A stretch of 64,000 nucleotides of DNA from the NCBI RefSeq assembly GCF_030348765.1, contig NZ_JAUCEU010000007.1, positions 372,001-436,000 on the forward strand. The letters run 5' to 3'. Positions within the stretch are counted from its first letter, which is position 1, and every line of letters begins with the position of its first letter. Positions 8,549 to 16,160 of the stretch are shown here, one piece after another. Source of the DNA: Neobacillus sp. CF12. GTDB taxonomy: Bacteria; Bacillota; Bacilli; Bacillales; Cytobacillaceae. The notes under the pieces are model-generated. The model had not been told where the DNA came from. It ran no database searches and saw only the letters and a list, made by a program, of their open reading frames with translations. Position numbers and translations under genes: made by a program.

Positions 8549-10075
8549 ATGGAAAAAAATACTGAAACGAAACGCCCTCCATACGGGGTTATATCAATCC
8601 TGATGATTGGGGCTTTTATTGCTTTTTTAAATAACACATTGCTTAATATTGCACTTCCATCCATAATGTCGGATTTAGAGGTGGATGCGTCAACTGTACA
8701 ATGGCTCACAACAGGCTTTATGTTAGTGAATGGAGTACTAATCCCAACAACAGCCTTTTTAATTCAAAAATATTCTGTGAGAAAACTTTTCTTGGTTGCA
8801 ATGGGGTTATTTACAGCAGGGACCATTCTTGCAGGAATTGCACATGTATTTCCTGTTTTATTAGCAGGCAGGATGACGCAAGCTGCAGGTTCTGCAATCA
8901 TGATGCCACTATTAATGAATGTTATGTTAGTAAGTTTCCCGATTGAAAAAAGAGGGGCAGCAATGGGGATTTTTGGATTAGTTTTAATGGGGGCACCGGC
9001 AATCGGACCGACATTATCTGGTTGGTTAATTGAGCATTATGACTGGAGAATGCTATTCCATTTTGTAACACCGATCGCTGTGATTGTACTATTAATCGGT
9101 TTATTCTTATTAAAAGATAAAAAAGATAAGGTTGATATTCAGCTTGATTTCCTATCCGTTATCCTTACAAGTGTAGGATTTGGCGGTTTACTTTATGGGT
9201 TTAGTTCAGCTGGAAAGCAAGGCTGGGATAGTCCACAGGTTTATCTAACCATTGCAATAGGAGCTATTTCATTGCTGGTATCGATTGTACGTCAATTAAA
9301 ACAAGAAAAGCCCATGCTTAATTATAGAATCTTTAAATACCCTATGTTTGCATTATCGTCCGTTATCTCAATGGTACTTACGATGGCAATGTTTTCGGGG
9401 ATGTTGTTGCTGCCGATTTATGTTCAAACGGTGCGTGGTATATCCCCATTTGATGCAGGGTTAATGATGCTTCCGGGAGCAATCATTATGGCGCTAATGT
9501 CACCTGTTACGGGTAAACTATTCGATAAATTCGGCGGACGCCTTTTAGCTATCGTTGGTTTAGTTATCACAGTGGTTACAAGTTATCTTTTCAGCCAATT
9601 AACACTTGAAACAACGTATACTCAATTATTGCTTTTATTTTCAGTTCGAATGTTTGGGATGTCGATGGTGATGATGCCTGTATCTACAAATGGTTTAAAT
9701 CAATTGCCGGCACGTTTTTACCCACATGGTACCGCAATGAACAATACACTACAGCAGGTATCTGGAGCGATTGGAACAGCGTTATTGGTAACCGTAATGT
9801 CAAACCGTGCCGAGTCAAAGGCGAAGGAACTTGGTGAAGCAGCTATGGCAAACTTAACGGAACAACCTACAGAAGCAGCCTTAGCTGAGATGCAGCAACA
9901 AGTTATGATGAGCGCAACGTTAGACGGTATTAATTTCGCCTTTTTCGTGTCCGTCTTTATAGCAGCTGTTGCCCTAATTCTTGCATTCTTTATGAAACGT
10001 GTAAAACAAGCGGATGAAAGTAAGGGTGAAAAACCTGCAGGGAAAAAAGTAGTAAATAAACTTGTTGAAAACTAA
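8549..10075 (+). CDS. DHA2-family MFS multidrug exporter (14 TM)
   Basis: A 508-aa hydrophobic protein with about 14 membrane spans, the size of DHA2-family proton antiporters. The antiporter motif C is visible as GAPAIGPTLSGW (residues about 149-160), following LAGRMTQAAGSA of the motif B region. It resembles B. subtilis LmrB-type pumps. It should export hydrophobic drugs or a toxic metabolite across the plasma membrane in exchange for protons; the substrate is unknown. The ATG has AGGGGG upstream. The divergent TetR gene is its likely repressor, and it ends in its own terminator. Confidence 0.9.
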   Translation: MEKNTETKRPPYGVISILMIGAFIAFLNNTLLNIALPSIMSDLEVDASTVQWLTTGFMLVNGVLIPTTAFLIQKYSVRKLFLVAMGLFTAGTILAGIAHVFPVLLAGRMTQAAGSAIMMPLLMNVMLVSFPIEKRGAAMGIFGLVLMGAPAIGPTLSGWLIEHYDWRMLFHFVTPIAVIVLLIGLFLLKDKKDKVDIQLDFLSVILTSVGFGGLLYGFSSAGKQGWDSPQVYLTIAIGAISLLVSIVRQLKQEKPMLNYRIFKYPMFALSSVISMVLTMAMFSGMLLLPIYVQTVRGISPFDAGLMMLPGAIIMALMSPVTGKLFDKFGGRLLAIVGLVITVVTSYLFSQLTLETTYTQLLLLFSVRMFGMSMVMMPVSTNGLNQLPARFYPHGTAMNNTLQQVSGAIGTALLVTVMSNRAESKAKELGEAAMANLTEQPTEAALAEMQQQVMMSATLDGINFAFFVSVFIAAVALILAFFMKRVKQADESKGEKPAGKKVVNKLVEN

Positions 10076-10087
10076 TCGTAATTTTTT

Positions 10088-10122
10088 ACGTCTAAACTCT
10101 AATCGAGTTTAGGCGTTTTTTT
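10088..10122 (+). terminator. Terminator of the MFS gene
   Basis: 12-bp arms (10088-10099 and 10105-10116, one G-U pair) and a 5-nt loop are followed by a run of T. Confidence 0.88.
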
Positions 10123-10199
10123 CATTATGAAAAATTTGCTTTTTGATGAAAAATCATTCTATAGTAAAAGTGGGAATTGCATAACAGGAGGAAATAAAA

Positions 10200-10667
10200 A
10201 TGGAAAACAAATTGAATTCAAATTTTACGGATGCGTATATTGAACGGTGCAGCAAAGACACAGAAACGATGATTGCCAATGAATCTTCAACTTTTTTAAA
10301 CCAGCCAATTACATACTTAAAAGAGCACAAAAATGAATTTATTTACGTAGAGTCTACTTTGTTTGAACAAATCGGTGTTGAAGGTGTTTCACTAGAGGTG
10401 GATGATGTATTTGGTACCTATGATGTCATGCTAGGCTTAAAGTTACAGAAAAAGTTTGAGAAAATGCTAAAGGAACAACTGAATAACTCCTTGAATGGTG
10501 AAGAGGCGAAATTCGATTTAATGTTTAGTCATGATGATGGGTTATGGGATTTGAATTTTGCATTAAACTATGTGGAGGGGTATAAAGAAGATCTTTCTTT
10601 GAATGAGGCCATTCAGTTAATACATCAGTTCTTATCTCAATTAGTTGAAACGGTTAAAGTAAAGTAA
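10200..10667 (+). CDS. Hypothetical protein, 155 aa
   Basis: A well-formed gene: ATG with ACAGGAGG eight bases upstream, normal codon use and a dedicated terminator. The protein is soluble and acidic with no signal peptide or membrane span. It looks mixed alpha/beta, with an amphipathic C-terminal helix (LNEAIQLIHQFLSQLVETV). I do not recognise a family with certainty. The last codons (Val-Lys-Val-Lys-stop) lie inside the palindromic terminator shared with the next, convergent gene. Confidence 0.7.
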   Translation: MENKLNSNFTDAYIERCSKDTETMIANESSTFLNQPITYLKEHKNEFIYVESTLFEQIGVEGVSLEVDDVFGTYDVMLGLKLQKKFEKMLKEQLNNSLNGEEAKFDLMFSHDDGLWDLNFALNYVEGYKEDLSLNEAIQLIHQFLSQLVETVKVK

Positions 10668-10698
10668 CGCTTGGAATCCCAAGCGTTACTTTACTTTA
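10655..10698. terminator. Perfect 20-bp palindromic bidirectional terminator overlapping both stop codons
   Basis: Arms 10655-10674 and 10679-10698 are perfectly complementary with a 4-nt AATC loop. Both convergent genes run into it, and each stop codon (10665-10667 plus strand, 10686-10688 minus strand) lies in one arm. Both proteins therefore end in the same Lys-Val-Lys. There is no long T-run on either side, so termination strength is inferred from the stem. Confidence 0.75.
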
Positions 10699-11303
10699 AA
10701 TCGAAGTACTGTTTTTAATTTCGCTGGTTCTGTCCTTCTTGGATCACTTATGTATATCTCACGATGTCTTTTATCAATACGAGTTAATTGAGCAGCTGAA
10801 CAGAAATCATCCATTTTTGAAAAAGTTTCAGGTTCACTATCGTAATCTCCCAGGTGCATACATTGGACACACATGCCCTCGTTTATTTGTTCGAATTTTG
10901 TGGACCTTAACAGTTCTCCGGAAACTTTTTTTGCAGCTGTTTCTTTTGCCAGTGTAAAGAGGTCTTCTGTGACAAAATCTGGCTGTCGAATCATTAGTTT
11001 ATAAACAAGCCTATCTTTATTGAGGTGCGCTAATTTTCTTCCTTCTTCATCCAAATCCCAGACACCCTCTAATGGGAAAACCGTATATTCAAAATAACCG
11101 TCGGGGGTAAGTCCTTTTTTCGGACTCATCCGGATCGCGTATGACAAAGTGTATACTGTCTCGATATGCTCCTTAAATGCTTCACTATTAGGATTTCCAT
11201 GCCCAGTTAAAGTGAAGTACTTCATTGGTGGGACAACAATGCTCCTTGGAGTGGTAGATGGAAGATAGATGTCTTTGTCTTTTTTTCTCCATTCGTATTT
11301 CAT
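10686..11303 (-). CDS. GyrI-like domain protein (effector-binding)
   Basis: A 205-aa protein beginning MKYEWRKKDKDIYLP, with a GyrI-like small-molecule-binding fold (KYFTLTGHGNPNSEAFKEHI near the start, YFEYTVFPLEGVW in the middle). The start at 11303 is set by a strong AAAGGAGGG ribosome binding site; in-frame ATG codons further upstream have none. Members of this family are stand-alone effector-binding domains related to the C-terminus of BmrR/SbmC-type proteins, and some hydrolyse reactive compounds. Its precise role is unknown. It is cytosolic and monocistronic, with a 532-bp gap upstream. Confidence 0.78.
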   Translation of the reverse strand: MKYEWRKKDKDIYLPSTTPRSIVVPPMKYFTLTGHGNPNSEAFKEHIETVYTLSYAIRMSPKKGLTPDGYFEYTVFPLEGVWDLDEEGRKLAHLNKDRLVYKLMIRQPDFVTEDLFTLAKETAAKKVSGELLRSTKFEQINEGMCVQCMHLGDYDSEPETFSKMDDFCSAAQLTRIDKRHREIYISDPRRTEPAKLKTVLRFKVK

Positions 11304-11835
11304 AATTCCCTCCTTTATTTTTGCCTTCATCAAATGATATAACAATTGTCGTTATAAAGCATTTTTTCTTTTATATTCATTCGGCAAATAATTTACGATT
11401 GTCGATAAGTTATTTGGAAGAAAATCTGTCCGTTTTTTATAATCGAATCATGGAAAATCTTTATTTTTACTATACAAACATTGGTTTTTAGCTTATTTGG
11501 TAGAACATGAATACCTTTAATTAGTTTGTGGAGGTGTTCGATGTAATTTTACAAATTTTTTTGTCTATATGTGATAAATTGGTAAAAGACTAAGAATTGT
11601 ACAAGAATGATACTCATTTAACTACTATTACTTTCATCGATCTTTCCCTTCAAAACCATCATCAAGTATTAAAAGAACACCATTCCTGTTTTATAGAATC
11701 TAGTTCACATTTTGGATAGTAGAATACGAGCATCATTTTACAGATTGTATAATGTAATGAATTTTCGTGACCTGTAAAATTAAAAATAGATGCAGAATTT
11801 TCAGTAAAGTCACTTTTAAAAAGGAGGGTTTTTTA
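11304..11835. promoter_or_regulatory. 532-bp intergenic region controlling preT, with several repeats
   Basis: No gene is visible. A TATAAT -10 box (11748-11753) lies 82 bp before the preT start but has no recognisable -35 box, so activation is likely needed. A 9-bp inverted repeat, ATTTTACAG (11735-11743) and CTGTAAAAT (11772-11780), brackets that -10 box. TGTAATTTTACA (11542-11553) is a related palindrome further upstream. AAACATTGGTTTT (11476-11488) matches the B. subtilis PucR box WWWCNTTGGTTAA at all but the last two bases. The roles are inferred. Confidence 0.45.
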
Positions 11836-13197
11836 TTGGAAAAAATCCAGCGAATCTCCACTACCAATCTAGAACTGAACTTTCAAGAAGTCGAACGTGC
11901 GCTTTCCAATCAAGAAGCAATGGAAGAATCGAATCGCTGCCTTTATTGCTATGATGCTCCTTGTATAAAGGCCTGTCCTACAGGAATCGATATCCCCACT
12001 TTTATCAAAAAAATTGCCTCTGGTAATTTACTTGGTTCTGCCAAAACGATTATGTCTTCCAATCCAGTTGGTGCCAGTTGTGCACGAGTATGTCCAACAG
12101 ATGAGTTGTGTGAAGGTGCTTGTGTATTAAATCATTCCACAAAACCAATTATGATTGGAAATCTCCAGAGGTATGCGACAGATTGGGCAATTAGAAATGA
12201 ACAAACACTATTTAAACCAGGAACTCCCAACGGTAAATCTGTCGCGGTTGTTGGGGGAGGGCCAGCAGGACTTTCTGCAGCAAGAGAATTAGGAAGATTG
12301 GGGTATGCAGTGACGATATTTGAAGCTGCAGACAAAGCCGGCGGCTTAAATACTTATGGGATTGTCTCATTCAGGCTTCCACAGTCGATTTCGTACTGGG
12401 AAGTGGAACAAGTTGAGAAGCTTAATGTAACGATCAAAACCAACACAAGGGTTGGTGTAGATGTATCCACTAAGGAATTACTACAAAACTTTGATTGCAT
12501 CGTGTTAGCGGTAGGGATGGCACATGTTCCTAATTTAGGAATTGAAGGAGAAGATCTCGATGGGGTCTATGATGCCATTGAGTTTGTTAAGGAAACAAAG
12601 AGTGGAAGGTTATCGCAGGACTTTGTCGGAAAACGGGCAGTAGTTATTGGGGCAGGGAATACCGCTATTGATGGTGCAACCTGTTCTGTACGCTTAGGAG
12701 CAGAAAATGTAAAAATCTTATACCGTCGTACGGAAGAAGAAATGACTGCCTATGATTTTGAATATGAATTTGCCAAACAAGACGGCGTGGAATTTCGTTG
12801 GTTAACCGCACCAAAGAGAATCATTGGGGATGAAAATGGGAAAGTCGCCGGGATTGAATGTATCAAAATGAATCTAGGTGATCCCGAAAACGACGGGCGG
12901 AGGAGACCAAGCCCGATTGAAGGATCCGAATATGTCATTCCGGTAGAGGCTGTAATCAAAGCTATCGGTCAAACAAGGCATTTGAAACTTATTGAAGAAC
13001 TCGGACTGCACAATGATCGTGGTGTAGTACAAGTGAATAATGAAACCTATCAAACTTCTAATCCAAAAATATTTGCTTGTGGAGATGTTGTTTTTGGCAA
13101 GGGCAAAGGTGATGCCATGGTGGTTACCGCTGCACAACAAGGAAAACAAGCAGCATATAGCATTCATAAACAATTTAGCGCAGTGGAAACATCCTAG
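11836..13197 (+). CDS. preT: Dihydropyrimidine dehydrogenase, NADPH/FAD subunit PreT
   Basis: A 453-aa GltD-like oxidoreductase. Two N-terminal 4Fe-4S cysteine sets are visible (C35, C38, C43, C47 and C82, C86, C92, C96). The FAD-binding GGGPAG is at 140-145, and a second Rossmann motif (VIGAGNTAIDGA) serves NAD(P)H. With PreA it forms the enzyme that reduces uracil or thymine to the 5,6-dihydro base. The start is the TTG at 11836, seven bases after AAGGAGGG; an upstream in-frame GTG (11767) has no ribosome binding site. It is the first gene of the pyrimidine-degradation operon. A perfect PucR-box match lies inside the coding region at 12793-12805. Confidence 0.93.
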   Translation: MEKIQRISTTNLELNFQEVERALSNQEAMEESNRCLYCYDAPCIKACPTGIDIPTFIKKIASGNLLGSAKTIMSSNPVGASCARVCPTDELCEGACVLNHSTKPIMIGNLQRYATDWAIRNEQTLFKPGTPNGKSVAVVGGGPAGLSAARELGRLGYAVTIFEAADKAGGLNTYGIVSFRLPQSISYWEVEQVEKLNVTIKTNTRVGVDVSTKELLQNFDCIVLAVGMAHVPNLGIEGEDLDGVYDAIEFVKETKSGRLSQDFVGKRAVVIGAGNTAIDGATCSVRLGAENVKILYRRTEEEMTAYDFEYEFAKQDGVEFRWLTAPKRIIGDENGKVAGIECIKMNLGDPENDGRRRPSPIEGSEYVIPVEAVIKAIGQTRHLKLIEELGLHNDRGVVQVNNETYQTSNPKIFACGDVVFGKGKGDAMVVTAAQQGKQAAYSIHKQFSAVETS

Positions 13198-13224
13198 TAA
13201 ATTCATCTTTCAAGGATATAAATA

Positions 13225-13238
13225 TGTAAGCGTTTTCC
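13225..13238 (+). promoter_or_regulatory. Candidate cre (CcpA) site between preT and preA
   Basis: TGTAAGCGTTTTCC matches the Bacillus cre consensus TGWAARCGYTWWCA at 13 of 14 positions. A weaker cre-like sequence (CTAAAGCGTTTCTA, 13243-13256, about 10 of 14) follows immediately. Carbon-catabolite repression of preA and downstream genes is inferred. Confidence 0.5.
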
Positions 13239-13277
13239 TGCGCTAAAGCGTTTCTACAATAAAGGGGTGAATTCAAT

Positions 13278-14564
13278 ATGGCTGATTTAAGTATTAATCT
13301 TGCAGGGATTAAATCTCCCAATCCATTTTGGCTTGCATCAGCACCTCCGACCAATTCAGGTTATCAAGTGCAGAGAGCCTTTGAAGCGGGTTGGGGCGGG
13401 GCAGTCTGGAAGACATTAGGTGACCCAATTTTAAATGTATCATCTAGGTTTGCCGCCATCAGTTTTAACGGGCAGCGTGTAGCAGGTTTTAATAATATTG
13501 AACTCATAACGGACAGACCATTAGATGTAAATTTAAAAGAAATCTATGAAACCAAAAAGAGATTTCCTAACCATGCAATCATTGCTTCGCTAATGGTGGA
13601 ACCAAAACAAGAGAAATGGCATGAAATTGTTAAGCGGGTGGAGGATGTTGGAGTTGACGGTCTAGAGTTAAACTTCGGATGTCCGCATGGTATGGCTGAA
13701 CGTGGGATGGGTTCGGCATCGGGCCAAGTACCTTCGCTTGTAGAACGCCAGACCTATTGGGTAAAGGAAGTTGCCAAAACACCTGTTATTGTAAAACTAA
13801 CCCCAAACATAACTGATATTACGGCTACGGCTGAAGCTGCATGTAATGGCGGAGCGGATGCTATCAGTATGATTAACACCATTAATAGTTTGATGGGGGT
13901 CGACCTTGATACATGGAATACCATTCCGCATGTTGCTGGTAAGGGGGCACATGGCGGCTATTGTGGTCCTGCTGTAAAACCGATAGCCCTTAATATGGTG
14001 GCAGAATGCGCAAGACATGCCAATATTAATGTCCCGATATCAGGGATTGGCGGAATCTCGAACTGGCAGGATGCCGTTGAATTCATGCTAATGGGCGCTA
14101 CAGGTGTGCAAATTTGTACCGCGGCGATGCACCACGGCTTCCGGATTGTTGAAGACATGATAGAAGGGCTCAGCCATTATTTGGATAGTAAAGGAATTAA
14201 GTCTGTATCTGAAATCATTGGTCAATCGGTTCCAAGGTATTCGGATTGGGGTAATTTAGATCTTAACTATAATATCGTTGCAAAAATCAATAATGAAGTT
14301 TGTATCAACTGCAATAAATGCCATATTGCCTGTGAGGATACCTCCCATCAATGTATCGATATGTTAACTGATGAAAATGGAAAAAGTTATTTAAAAGTTA
14401 GGGAGGAGGATTGCGTGGGTTGTAACTTATGTTCCATTGTCTGCCCTGTGGAAGGAGCCATCGATATGGTGGAAGCACTACGTGAACTTCCACCAATGAC
14501 TTGGAATGAAAGACAGTCAGCCTTGAGTCTAGCAACAGAATGTAAGATTAATAGTAACAAATAA
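13278..14564 (+). CDS. preA: Dihydropyrimidine dehydrogenase, catalytic subunit PreA
   Basis: A 428-aa FMN-dependent subunit with a dihydroorotate-dehydrogenase-like TIM barrel (residues 1-310; GLELNFGCPHG includes the substrate loop with the catalytic Cys). A C-terminal two-cluster ferredoxin domain carries CINCNKCHIAC and CVGCNLCSIVCP. It receives electrons from PreT and reduces the pyrimidine C5-C6 bond. The ATG follows AAAGGGGTG. It is 80 bp downstream of preT, with a candidate cre site in the gap, and 15 bp upstream of the dihydropyrimidinase gene, so the three genes probably form one transcript. Confidence 0.94.
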   Translation: MADLSINLAGIKSPNPFWLASAPPTNSGYQVQRAFEAGWGGAVWKTLGDPILNVSSRFAAISFNGQRVAGFNNIELITDRPLDVNLKEIYETKKRFPNHAIIASLMVEPKQEKWHEIVKRVEDVGVDGLELNFGCPHGMAERGMGSASGQVPSLVERQTYWVKEVAKTPVIVKLTPNITDITATAEAACNGGADAISMINTINSLMGVDLDTWNTIPHVAGKGAHGGYCGPAVKPIALNMVAECARHANINVPISGIGGISNWQDAVEFMLMGATGVQICTAAMHHGFRIVEDMIEGLSHYLDSKGIKSVSEIIGQSVPRYSDWGNLDLNYNIVAKINNEVCINCNKCHIACEDTSHQCIDMLTDENGKSYLKVREEDCVGCNLCSIVCPVEGAIDMVEALRELPPMTWNERQSALSLATECKINSNK

Positions 14565-14579
14565 GAAGGGAGAAATGGT

Positions 14580-15998
14580 ATGAAGAAACTGATAAAAAAT
14601 GGAACGATCGTAACAGCAGCAGATACTTTTACAGCAGAAATCCTAATTGAAGATGGGAAAATCGCTCAAATTGGCGATAATCTGCCTGCGAATGGTGCAG
14701 AAGTAATTGATGCAAAAGGTTGTCTAGTTATACCAGGCGGCATCGATCCTCATACGCATTTAGATATGCCTTTTGGAGGTACGGTAACAAAGGATGATTT
14801 TGAAACGGGGACGATTGCTGCTGCTTTTGGGGGAACAACAACGGTTATTGATTTTTGCTTAACCAATAAGGGTGAGCCGTTAAAAAATGCAATCCAAACC
14901 TGGCACGCAAAATCAAAAGAAAAAGCTGTGATTGACTATGGATTCCATTTAATGATTGCGGAAATCAATGAAAATGTCTTAAATGAACTTCCTTATGTGA
15001 TTAATGAGGAAGGTATTACTTCCTTTAAGGTATTTATGGCTTACAAAAACGTTTTCCAAGCAGATGATGAAACGCTTTTTAGAACCCTTGTTTCAGCTAA
15101 AGAGCATGGAGCCCTTGTCATGGTACACGCAGAAAATGGTGATGTCATTGATTATTTAACGAAAAAGGCGGTAGCAGAAGGGAACACTGCGCCAATCTAT
15201 CACGCCTTAACGAGACCACCAGAATTAGAGGGGGAAGCGACGGGAAGAGCGGCAACACTTACAGGGCTGGCAAACTCACAATTGTATGTGGTACACGTAT
15301 CTTGTGCCGATGCGGTTGAAAAAATTGCCGAAGCACGAAGCAGGGGCTTTGATGTGTGGGGTGAAACCTGTCCACAATATTTAGTGTTAGATCAAAGTTA
15401 TTTAGAGAGGCCAAATTTTGAAGGGGCAAAATATGTTTGGTCACCGCCATTACGAGAAAAATGGAACCAAGAGGTACTTTGGAATGCGTTAAAGAGTGGT
15501 CAACTGCAAACTCTCGGATCTGATCAATGCTCTTTTGATTTTAAAGGGCAAAAGGATCTAGGAAAAGATGACTTTACGAAAATACCAAATGGAGGACCCA
15601 TCATTGAAGACCGTCTTTCCATCCTATTTTCTGAGGGGGTGAAAAAGGGACGTATAAGTTTAAATCAATTTGTTGATCTTACTTCCACTCGGGCTGCAAA
15701 ATTATTTGGTTTATATCCGAAAAAAGGCAGTATTGCCGTTGGGGCAGATGCAGATATTGTTATTTTTGATCCAAATGTAGAGCGAGTTATTTCTGCTGAA
15801 ACCCATCATATGGCGGTGGATTACAATGCCTTTGAAGGAATGAAAGTCACTGGAGAACCTGTTTCTGTTTTATCCCGAGGTGAATTTGTCGTCCGTGATA
15901 ATCAGTATGTTGGTAAACCGGGTTCTGGTCAATATATAAAGAGAGCCAAATACAATAGGTATACACAACTAAATCAAAACGAAACTCTATCCATTTAG
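14580..15998 (+). CDS. hydA: Dihydropyrimidinase (D-hydantoinase)
   Basis: A 472-aa cyclic amidohydrolase, the usual family length. Every residue of the binuclear zinc site is present in canonical position: H58 and H60 (DPHTH), carboxylated K150 (TSFKVFMAY), H183 (MVHAENGD), H239 (VVHVSC) and D315 (GSDQC). It opens 5,6-dihydrouracil or dihydrothymine to the N-carbamoyl-beta-amino acid, the second step after PreTA. The ATG follows GAAGGGAGAA. The next enzyme of the pathway, N-carbamoyl-beta-alanine amidohydrolase, is not found next to it or elsewhere in the window. Confidence 0.94.
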   Translation: MKKLIKNGTIVTAADTFTAEILIEDGKIAQIGDNLPANGAEVIDAKGCLVIPGGIDPHTHLDMPFGGTVTKDDFETGTIAAAFGGTTTVIDFCLTNKGEPLKNAIQTWHAKSKEKAVIDYGFHLMIAEINENVLNELPYVINEEGITSFKVFMAYKNVFQADDETLFRTLVSAKEHGALVMVHAENGDVIDYLTKKAVAEGNTAPIYHALTRPPELEGEATGRAATLTGLANSQLYVVHVSCADAVEKIAEARSRGFDVWGETCPQYLVLDQSYLERPNFEGAKYVWSPPLREKWNQEVLWNALKSGQLQTLGSDQCSFDFKGQKDLGKDDFTKIPNGGPIIEDRLSILFSEGVKKGRISLNQFVDLTSTRAAKLFGLYPKKGSIAVGADADIVIFDPNVERVISAETHHMAVDYNAFEGMKVTGEPVSVLSRGEFVVRDNQYVGKPGSGQYIKRAKYNRYTQLNQNETLSI

Positions 15999-16047
15999 CA
16001 GCATTTTATCGAATACTATTTTTCTCCATTCATTGTTGAACGACTCC

Positions 16048-16140
16048 TGCAATTGCTTGTTCTTCAAGCAATTGCACCCTTTAAAACCTCTGTTGAAAGT
16101 CGGTTATGTAAATTAAGATGTTTACATTTTTGGATCTTAA
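16048..16140 (+). promoter_or_regulatory. Leader of the permease gene with three inverted repeats
   Basis: First, a perfect 12-bp hairpin (arms 16048-16059 and 16065-16076, loop TTCTT) without a clear T-run. Then two interleaved 7-bp repeats: ATGTAAA/TTTACAT (16106-16112 and 16121-16127) and TTAAGAT/ATCTTAA (16113-16119 and 16134-16140). The last arm ends ten bases before the ribosome binding site. They could be operators, or RNA helices that compete or form a pseudoknot. Confidence 0.4.
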
Positions 16141-16160
16141 ACCGAAAAAGGAGTGTTCAT

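Noticed and set aside
12874..13206. 110-aa minus-strand open frame overlapping the end of preT
   Set aside because: No ribosome binding site, and it lies entirely opposite preT coding sequence; treated as a shadow.
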